From: Promethearchaeia archaeon
GTDB taxonomy: Archaea > Asgardarchaeota > Lokiarchaeia > Sigyniarchaeales > SOKP01
Assembly (NCBI GenBank): GCA_029856295.1
Contig: JAHQWS010000021.1
Location: 1-10,499, forward strand
Direction of reading: 5' to 3'
DNA: 10,499 nucleotides
Within the stretch, counting starts at the first letter, position 1. Each line of letters starts with the position of its first letter. The translations under genes were made by a program, and so were the position numbers. The notes under the pieces were generated by a model. That model was not told where the DNA came from and searched no databases. It saw only the letters and a list, made by a program, of their open reading frames with translations. Of this stretch, positions 6,129-10,499 are shown one piece after another.

Positions 6129-6521
6129 TTATTCCGCGCTTGAATTACCCAAAATTACTCCCTGTAGAGACTCTAATATTTCCGGGGTGATATGATGTTC
6201 GATTCCGCAACTAACCGTCTCAATCAGAGATATATCTTTGATTTTTAAAACGTTTGAAAAGAACTCTTTCAAAACATTATAACAATCCACTTTGTCTTGG
6301 GCGATAACTTTACCTCTCTCTGTCAAACGTAATGATTTCCTTGGATTCCAAACAATAAACCCATTTTCTTTCAATTTATACAGCATACCGGTAACCGATG
6401 AAGGTTTGACCTTTAAAAATTTCGAGATTTCACGGTTAGAACACCAGCCGCCCTTATTTTTTTTTGAAATGTAATATATCGCTTTTAGATAATCTTCGGA
6501 ACTTTCATTTAAATTATTCAT
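6129..6521 (-). CDS. DtxR/MntR-family metal-dependent transcriptional regulator
   Basis: A 130-residue protein. Residues 8-72 form the winged HTH: SEDYLKAIYYIS, then NREISKFLKVKPSSVTGMLYKLKENGFI and the wing SLRLTERGKVIA. The dimerisation/metal part follows with SCGIEHHITPEILESL: C105, E108 and H109 match the C-x2-E-H primary metal ligands of DtxR/IdeR, while D10 in EDYL matches the MntR Asp. The MntR Glu of that helix is Lys here (K13), and the His of the linker helix is Tyr or Cys (C80-Y81). The SH3-like C-terminal domain of DtxR is absent, as in MntR. It probably senses iron or manganese. It is transcribed convergently to the radical SAM remnant; a GGAGGGA at 6540-6534 lies 12 bases before the ATG. 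It is a candidate binder of the repeated palindrome, though no copy sits directly before it. Confidence 0.88.
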   Translation of the reverse strand: MNNLNESSEDYLKAIYYISKKNKGGWCSNREISKFLKVKPSSVTGMLYKLKENGFIVWNPRKSLRLTERGKVIAQDKVDCYNVLKEFFSNVLKIKDISLIETVSCGIEHHITPEILESLQGVILGNSSAE

Positions 6522-6559
6522 ATTATTTTAAAATCCCTCCATACCAACTATAAATTTTT

Positions 6560-6574
6560 AAAAAAAAAAAAAAA
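6560..6574 (-). terminator. T15 terminator after DUF5320 gene
   Basis: A run of 15 A on the plus strand is a T15 tract on the coding strand, starting 4 bases past the DUF5320 stop. It separates DUF5320 from the DtxR gene downstream, which has its own TATA-like TTTATAG (minus strand, about 6555-6549). Confidence 0.65.
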
Positions 6575-6578
6575 GAAA

Positions 6579-6980
6579 TTATTCTGTTTTTTCTAATTCC
6601 AGAAGTTTCTTAGAGATATCGTCTAATGCGCCTTTAATATTTTCGATTTCAGATTCTAAATACTGTTTTTCTTGTTTAAGCATACTTACTTGAGTTTCTG
6701 GTGTCGCAGAAGGAATATAAGCAGGAGGCGCACCCATAACTGGAGCATACACTGGAGCACTATAGGCCCCATATCCTCCATATCCGCCATAACCCCTACC
6801 CCATCCTCTTCGCCATGCAAGACCTCTCCCATATCCGCCATAACCCCTACCCCATCCTCTACCAAGTCCCATACCTGCTCCTTTTGTATATCCCGGGGTA
6901 TCATATCCGGCACAAAAGCCTAATCCTCTGCCTGTCATTGGACCTAATCCTCCAGGTCCAGTTCTATCACCTCTTGGCAT
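6579..6980 (-). CDS. DUF5320 Gly/Arg/Tyr-rich protein with C-terminal coiled coil
   Basis: A 133-residue protein. The N-terminus MPRGDRTGPGGLGPMTGRGLGFCAGY is the DUF5320 signature, including the single conserved Cys. Residues about 30-70 are a low-complexity Gly/Arg/Tyr/Trp region with a repeated RGWGRGYGGYG unit. A Pro/Ala/Tyr linker follows, and the last 40 or so residues (QVSMLKQEKQYLESEIENIKGALDDISKKLLELE) form a heptad-patterned coiled coil. DUF5320 has no proven function, but it recurs next to NifX-like, MinD-Fd and Mrp genes, so a scaffold or metal-handling accessory role is plausible (inference). The ATG is preceded by GGTG (6992-6989), 8 bases away. Its upstream region has two operator copies and an A-rich heptamer repeat. 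A T15 tract ends the gene. Confidence 0.88.
   Translation of the reverse strand: MPRGDRTGPGGLGPMTGRGLGFCAGYDTPGYTKGAGMGLGRGWGRGYGGYGRGLAWRRGWGRGYGGYGGYGAYSAPVYAPVMGAPPAYIPSATPETQVSMLKQEKQYLESEIENIKGALDDISKKLLELEKTE
6779..6860 (-). repeat. 31-bp direct repeat inside the DUF5320 gene, period 51 bp
   Basis: A 31-base stretch occurs without mismatch at 6779-6809 and 6830-6860, an offset of 51 bases or 17 codons. It encodes the repeated RGWGRGYGGYG segment. Identity at the nucleotide level, including synonymous positions, indicates a recent in-frame duplication rather than selection on protein alone. Confidence 0.85.
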
Positions 6981-6998
6981 ATTTTTTACACCATCTCC

Positions 6999-7033
6999 TT
7001 TTTTATTTTTTATTTTTTATTTTTTATTTTTTA
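6999..7033. repeat. Five perfect tandem copies of TTTTTTA
   Basis: Five uninterrupted 7-bp units. On the minus strand, (TAAAAAA)5 ends immediately before the AGGAGATGGTG ribosome-binding region of the DUF5320 gene, so it lies in the predicted 5' untranslated region or core promoter of that gene. Confidence 0.9.
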
Positions 7034-7071
7034 TTCTCTAATATAATAAAAGTTACTTAACTATTTAAGAT

Positions 7072-7091
7072 TAATGAATGATTATTCATTA
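7072..7091. promoter_or_regulatory. Operator A, 8-bp arms around GATT
   Basis: The core is TGAATGATTATTCA (7075-7088), and the arms extend to 8 bp each (TAATGAAT and ATTCATTA) around the 4-base spacer GATT. It is followed by GCACGAAAA, resembling the CACGAAA after operators C and D. It is 93 bases upstream of the DUF5320 start and exactly 60 bp, centre to centre, from operator B. Confidence 0.7.
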
Positions 7092-7112
7092 TGCACGAAA
7101 AGGCTTCTTCTC

Positions 7113-7125
7113 TTTATTTTATACT
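7113..7125. promoter_or_regulatory. TATA-like element between operators A and B
   Basis: The minus strand reads AGTATAAAATAAA, the best TATA match in the region. A start site about 26 bases away on the minus strand would fall at about 7093, just at the edge of operator A. Read on the plus strand (TTTATTTTATACT), it would place a start within operator B. Prediction only. Confidence 0.45.
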
Positions 7126-7132
7126 GTTCTAG

Positions 7133-7150
7133 AGTGAATGATTATTCACT
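7133..7150. promoter_or_regulatory. Operator B, 7-bp arms around GATT
   Basis: AGTGAAT-GATT-ATTCACT, with the same 14-base core as operator A. Together with A it brackets a TATA-like element. The GTGAAT/ATTCAC arms suggest the preferred site is GTGAAT-N4-ATTCAC, since operators C and D also have C after the right arm. Confidence 0.7.
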
Positions 7151-7212
7151 AAAATTTTATATTATTTTTTTTATATTATATATTTTTTTTACGAAAATAA
7201 ACGATTTCCTAA

Positions 7213-7233
7213 ATTATCTAAGTTATAGATAAT
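7213..7233. promoter_or_regulatory. Inverted repeat ATTATCTA-N5-TAGATAAT
   Basis: Two 8-bp arms separated by AGTTA lie about 65 bases upstream of the TATA-like box of the flavoprotein gene. The arms differ from the TGAAT family. It may be a separate operator or a chance palindrome in A+T-rich DNA. Confidence 0.35.
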
Positions 7234-7295
7234 AATTAACATTAAAATCTATGCATTAATATCAGAGTTTTTTTAGTGTCAAACATAAGTAATAA

Positions 7296-7307
7296 CTATA
7301 AATATAA
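7296..7307 (+). promoter_or_regulatory. TATA-like box of the nitronate monooxygenase-like gene
   Basis: CTATAAATATAA is centred about 28 bases before the ATG at 7330, exactly the spacing for a leaderless archaeal transcript starting at that ATG. It argues against translation from the GTG at 7276, which lies upstream of this box. Confidence 0.55.
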
Positions 7308-7329
7308 TAGTTTTGAATGTGAATGTAAA

Positions 7330-8352
7330 ATGATTAAAACAAAAGTAACTGAAATGTTAGGGATTAAATATCCTATTATTAGTGCTCCTATGGGTCCATT
7401 TTACACTACAGAATTAACAATTGCAGCTTCAGAAGCGGGAGGTTTAGGAACTCTAAGTCATGTAACTCTTCTCGGAAAGAATTCTATTACGGATATGAAA
7501 GAACAACTAGACTATGTGATAGAGCATACAGATAAACCATTTGGTGTTAATGTAAGAACAGCTCGAGTCCAAACTGATCATAAAATATTGCTTCGAAGTA
7601 TTTCTAAATGGCGTAAAAAAAATCCAAAATTGCGTGAACAATTAATTTATGGGGTAACTAGCGCGGGAAGCTCCAGAGAAGCCAGTAAAATCTGGAAAAA
7701 ATTAGCTCCTGATTTAAAACATTTTCACGTAGCACCTGCCCTATGGTTGGTTGATAAAGTAGTTGCTGCAGGATGTGATGGCATTGTGGCCACTGGAACT
7801 GAAGGAGGCGGACATCAAAGTTATGAAGGTATTAGTACTCTCGTTTTATTACAGCAGGTAGCACGTAAGTATCCTGAAAAAGCATTGGTAGCATGTGGTG
7901 GTTTTTCGTCCCCAGAAGGAGTGGCAGCAGGCTTTGCCATGGGAGCAGACGCGGTTGCAATGGGCACTCGATTTATTGCATCAAATCAAAGCGAATTTCA
8001 CCCAAATTATAAAGCACTTATTCCTCCTGCGACGGCAAGAGATACTCTGCTTACCACAGGTGGATTCGGACCAATACGTTTATTAAAAAACAAATATTGC
8101 TTAGAACATGGTATCGTTATTTCTAAACAGGAAAAAATCACACAAGAATTATCATATGATTTAGATGGCTTTTTAGAGGACTTAAAAAAATATATGATCG
8201 TTTATACAGAAGGGGATGTTGAAGATGGAGCGATTCCCGTAGGGCAAACTGTAGGATTGATTGACTCATTAATGGATGTAGAGGATATAATTTCAGGATT
8301 TACAAAAGAAGCAGAGGGAATACTGAAGAATCTGTGTTCAAAAATCTCTTAA
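7330..8352 (+). CDS. Nitronate monooxygenase / FabK-like FMN flavoprotein
   Basis: A 340-residue TIM-barrel flavoprotein of the NMO (2-nitropropane dioxygenase)/FabK family. The opening TEMLGIKYPIISAPMG is the family N-terminus. GTEGGGHQSYEG carries the His that is the catalytic base in class I NMOs; ACGGFSSPEGVAAGFAMGADAVAMGTRF is the FMN-phosphate binding stretch; and GQTVGLIDSLMDVEDIISGF is the typical C-terminal end. It may oxidise nitronates or act as an enoyl-thioester reductase; sequence alone does not decide. The ATG at 7330 is chosen because family proteins begin there and a TATA-like box sits 28 bases upstream; a GTG at 7276 would add 18 non-conserved residues. A ferredoxin gene follows after 119 bases and an acyl-CoA synthetase lies beyond, so a role in acyl metabolism is conceivable. 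Confidence 0.88.
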   Translation: MIKTKVTEMLGIKYPIISAPMGPFYTTELTIAASEAGGLGTLSHVTLLGKNSITDMKEQLDYVIEHTDKPFGVNVRTARVQTDHKILLRSISKWRKKNPKLREQLIYGVTSAGSSREASKIWKKLAPDLKHFHVAPALWLVDKVVAAGCDGIVATGTEGGGHQSYEGISTLVLLQQVARKYPEKALVACGGFSSPEGVAAGFAMGADAVAMGTRFIASNQSEFHPNYKALIPPATARDTLLTTGGFGPIRLLKNKYCLEHGIVISKQEKITQELSYDLDGFLEDLKKYMIVYTEGDVEDGAIPVGQTVGLIDSLMDVEDIISGFTKEAEGILKNLCSKIS

Positions 8353-8375
8353 AATTATTACAAGAAAAGCCAAAA

Positions 8376-8395
8376 TTTTTTTTATGATTTTTTTT
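8376..8395 (+). terminator. Twin T8 terminator after flavoprotein gene
   Basis: Two runs of eight T (8376-8383 and 8388-8395) start 24 bases past the stop codon, typical of archaeal intrinsic termination. They make read-through into the ferredoxin gene less likely; that gene has its own TATA-like boxes (8413-8421 and 8428-8436). Confidence 0.55.
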
Positions 8396-8471
8396 CCAAT
8401 TATTTTTGAAATATTATAAATTATTTATTTTATAAGCATTATCGATTATACTGGTTTTAAAATTTAAAATC

Positions 8472-8753
8472 ATGAACTCAGCCTCCAAGAGTTTGCAAGA
8501 AAAGTTCAAGGAATTGTCTAATATCACATACATAGCTGTAACAGATCTCTCTAAATGTGTATCATGTGGTACATGTGTAAAATATTGCCCCTTAAAAATG
8601 AGAATTTTTAATTCTGAGGGAAAAGCTATTACTATAAAAACAAATAAATCATGCGGAGGTTGTTCCGTTTGTTTTAAACGCTGTCGTCAAAATGCTATTA
8701 GTTTACTTCCAATCAACAGGAAATCTAAAGAATTACTAAAAAAAAATAAATAA
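8472..8753 (+). CDS. Small 2x[4Fe-4S] ferredoxin
   Basis: A 93-residue soluble protein with two four-cysteine sets: C29, C32, C35, C39-P (CVSCGTCVKYCP) and C61, C64, C67, C71 (CGGCSVCFKRC, with Arg instead of Pro after the last Cys). Each should hold a [4Fe-4S] cluster. About 25 residues precede the first set, and the C-terminus is strongly basic (KSKELLKKNK). The spacer between the two sets, around 20 residues, is longer than in clostridial ferredoxins. It is an electron carrier whose partner is not evident; the flavoprotein upstream on the same strand is a candidate. TATA-like boxes at 8413-8421 and 8428-8436 suggest its own promoter. It is convergent with the acyl-CoA synthetase gene, 26 bases away. 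Confidence 0.88.
   Translation: MNSASKSLQEKFKELSNITYIAVTDLSKCVSCGTCVKYCPLKMRIFNSEGKAITIKTNKSCGGCSVCFKRCRQNAISLLPINRKSKELLKKNK
8738..8746 (-). terminator. Possible T9 terminator for acyl-CoA synthetase
   Basis: Nine A on the plus strand give a T9 tract on the minus strand 33 bases past the synthetase stop. It coincides with Lys codons of the ferredoxin, so it may be only a coding by-product. Confidence 0.3.
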
Positions 8754-8779
8754 AATTTATTATCAAGTACATAATTTGA

Positions 8780-10499
8780 TTATTCTTCTAATTTTCTCAA
8801 TTCTCTTCTTAATATCTTTCCCACTAAAGTTTTAGGAAGCTCTTCTATAAGTTCTATCTCTCTAGGATATTTATACGGACTAATGTTTGCTTGACACCAT
8901 TCCATAAGATCTTCTTTAGTTACTTTATCTTTATATTCGTCTTTTAAGGAAATATATGCTTTAATTGTTTGTCCAGTTCCCTCAGGATGAGGAATGCCGA
9001 TAACACCTACTTCACTCACAGCTTCATTCATGTATATTAAATTTTCTACTTCTGCCGGGAAAACTCCATGACCTTTATATTTAATCATATCTCTCTTTCT
9101 ATCCTTGATCATTAAATATCCTTCCTTATCAAAACACCCAATATCTGCTGTATATAACCAAGTTCGACCTTTATCATCTTTTCTCAATGAATACTTGGTA
9201 TCTTCTTCTTTGCCTAAATAACCAAGCATAATCTGAGGTCCACAACCGCAAATTTCACCGAGATATTTAGGATCATCGGTATTATCATCAGGACATTTGG
9301 GTAAAATTGTTTTGCCATCATCAATGTCTACAATTTTGACTAAAGTATCAGACATTGGAAAGCCTACCGTTTTAGATTTTGATCTGTCGAATGTCCCACA
9401 ACATAAATTTGGACTTGTTTCACTTAATCCATATCCTTCTATTATAAGTGCACCAGTTAAATCTTCGAATTTTTTTTTCACTTCAGGAGGCAACGACGCT
9501 CCACCACTTACACATGCTTTTAATGTGGTTAGTTTTCCTTTATATTTTACAGAATCGGGATCTTGATTTATTAAATTCCAGAGAGTCGGTACTCCAGGAA
9601 TGAATGTTGCCTCTTCTTTCATTAGTAATTGTAAGATTTTTGATTTCTTTTCTGGAGGAGCTGGAAAGAGGATTAATTTATAAGCATTTGAAATTCCAAG
9701 ATTCATCCCTGATGATATACCAAAGACATGGGCAAATGGGACAACTAAACCCACACCACCTTTTCCACGAAGGTCTTTAACTTCTGGTAATTGACTTTCA
9801 AGCCACACAGCACCTTGTTCTGCATTTGCGGCCATATTAAAATGTGACAGCATTACCCCTTTAGGCACTCCTGTAGTGCCTCCTGTATAAATTAGAGTAG
9901 CAACATCTTTCTTAGGATCAATATTAACCTTTGGTAAATTAATTGGGTCCCCCATTTTCAAAATCTCTTGAAATTTATGAAAATCAATATCTCCAACTTT
10001 TGTGGGCCATTCTTTCATTCGGGGAACTTTTCCTAAAGCAGTTCCAAGTTTTGCCTTGATTTTTGGTAAATACTCAGCGATTCCTGTCAAAATCATTCCT
10101 TTCAAGCACTTCATTTTGCTTAAATCTTTACCAAGTAAATACTCCTTATAAAGAAAATCTAAGATTATTAAAAATTTACTATTTGAATCATTTATTTGGT
10201 AAGCAATTTCTACAAATTTATGTAAAGGGATAATTGGATTCACTGTTGCCCCTAATCGTTGAATCGCATAAAAAGCTATGACAAACTGAGGTATATTTGG
10301 AGTATCAATAGCTATAACATCTCCCTTTTTAACTCCTAATTTTGAAAGTCCAGTAGCAAAGTGATCAGCAGCAATATCCAATTCTTTATAAGTCATTCGA
10401 AATCCTTCAAAGTATATTGCTTGTGAATCTGGATAAGTATTTGCAGAATTTCTTAATAAATTTCCTAAAGTTCTTGTTTTATAATCTATATGTTTGGGC
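8780..10499 (-). CDS. AMP-forming acyl-CoA synthetase (fatty-acid-CoA ligase type), 5' end beyond window
   Basis: About 572 residues are visible. An in-frame ATG exists at 10396, but the frame continues upstream to the window edge with clearly conserved sequence (NLLRNSANTYPDSQAIYFEG before MTYKELDIAADHFATGL), so the true start lies outside. The enzyme activates a carboxylic acid with ATP to an acyl-AMP, then forms the CoA thioester. The motifs are in order: the phosphate-binding LIYTGGTTGVPKGVMLSH (about 9840-9900), GYGLSETSP (about 9412-9441), YTADIGCFDKEGYLMIKDR with RDMIKYKGHGVFPAEVE (about 9045-9160), and the catalytic-Lys motif PKTLVGKILRREL near the C-terminus (about 8790-8830). All key residues are present. 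The overall look is of medium/long-chain fatty acid ligases; substrate length cannot be read. It is convergent with the ferredoxin gene, and no operator was seen in the visible part. Confidence 0.93.
   Translation of the reverse strand, partial: PKHIDYKTRTLGNLLRNSANTYPDSQAIYFEGFRMTYKELDIAADHFATGLSKLGVKKGDVIAIDTPNIPQFVIAFYAIQRLGATVNPIIPLHKFVEIAYQINDSNSKFLIILDFLYKEYLLGKDLSKMKCLKGMILTGIAEYLPKIKAKLGTALGKVPRMKEWPTKVGDIDFHKFQEILKMGDPINLPKVNIDPKKDVATLIYTGGTTGVPKGVMLSHFNMAANAEQGAVWLESQLPEVKDLRGKGGVGLVVPFAHVFGISSGMNLGISNAYKLILFPAPPEKKSKILQLLMKEEATFIPGVPTLWNLINQDPDSVKYKGKLTTLKACVSGGASLPPEVKKKFEDLTGALIIEGYGLSETSPNLCCGTFDRSKSKTVGFPMSDTLVKIVDIDDGKTILPKCPDDNTDDPKYLGEICGCGPQIMLGYLGKEEDTKYSLRKDDKGRTWLYTADIGCFDKEGYLMIKDRKRDMIKYKGHGVFPAEVENLIYMNEAVSEVGVIGIPHPEGTGQTIKAYISLKDEYKDKVTKEDLMEWCQANISPYKYPREIELIEELPKTLVGKILRRELRKLEE

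Larger units (their letters stand above)
6981..7329. other. 349-base divergent regulatory region, no gene
   Basis: No credible gene was seen here. From left to right it holds a Shine-Dalgarno site for DUF5320, a (TTTTTTA)5 tract, operator A, a strong TATA-like element usable on either strand, operator B, T-rich sequence, an inverted repeat at 7213-7233 and the TATA-like box of the flavoprotein gene. It serves the divergent genes DUF5320 (minus) and nitronate monooxygenase-like (plus). Confidence 0.7.

Noticed and set aside
6999..7033. CRISPR-like or IS-end repeat
   Set aside because: Seven-base units without spacers; no cas gene, transposase or terminal inverted repeats in the window.
7276..7329. 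GTG start adding 18 residues to the flavoprotein
   Set aside because: The extra residues are low-complexity Asn/Tyr sequence, the GTG lies upstream of the TATA-like box, and family proteins begin at the residue encoded by the ATG at 7330.
10394..10396. ATG at 10396 as the true start of the acyl-CoA synthetase
   Set aside because: The frame upstream encodes conserved family sequence (YPDSQAIYFEG) to the window edge, so the gene is longer and cut by the window.

Overview
This is an A+T-rich, gene-dense window that looks archaeal, most likely from an Asgard (Lokiarchaeia/Promethearchaeia-type) archaeon. The reasons are Mrp/Nbp35 and IscU-like iron-sulfur assembly genes, a UPF0251 regulator, TATA-like boxes very close to start codons, T-tract terminators, and a leucine-rich-repeat fragment of the kind abundant in Lokiarchaeia. 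The phylum assignment is inference. The archaeal assignment is firmer but not proven from sequence alone. No tRNA, rRNA, CRISPR array or insertion sequence was seen. The genes at both window edges are cut off.

Left part (1-2821, plus strand): an apparent operon of two NifX/NifB-type 'dinitrogenase Fe-Mo cofactor' domain proteins (the first partial) followed by two tandem MinD-type ATPases, each with an inserted two-cluster ferredoxin domain. A convergent gene (2832-3251, minus) encodes a UPF0251/DUF134 HTH regulator with a C-terminal zinc ribbon. Next come an OsmC-type thiol protein (minus), a decayed LRR remnant (minus), an Mrp/Nbp35 Fe-S carrier ATPase and an IscU-like scaffold (both plus).

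Middle part (5903-7329): a 28-codon remnant of a radical SAM gene, a DtxR/MntR-type metal regulator (minus) and a Gly/Arg/Tyr-rich DUF5320 protein (minus). A 349-base regulatory region follows. Right part (7330-10499): a nitronate monooxygenase/FabK-like flavoprotein and a two-cluster ferredoxin (plus), then an acyl-CoA synthetase (minus) that runs off the right edge.

Taken together, most of the window is an iron-sulfur/metal-cofactor handling neighbourhood: carriers (NifX-like), ATPases (MinD-Fd pair, Mrp), scaffold (IscU), accessory protein (DUF5320), redox protein (OsmC) and two regulators. The strongest non-gene signal is a palindrome, TGAAT-N4-ATTCA. Four exact copies lie in the intergenic regions before the OsmC, Mrp and DUF5320 genes (two copies before the last), and a degenerate copy lies before the DUF134 gene. 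Each nearest copy is about 60-93 bases from its start codon. This points to a shared operator and a single regulon tying these genes together.
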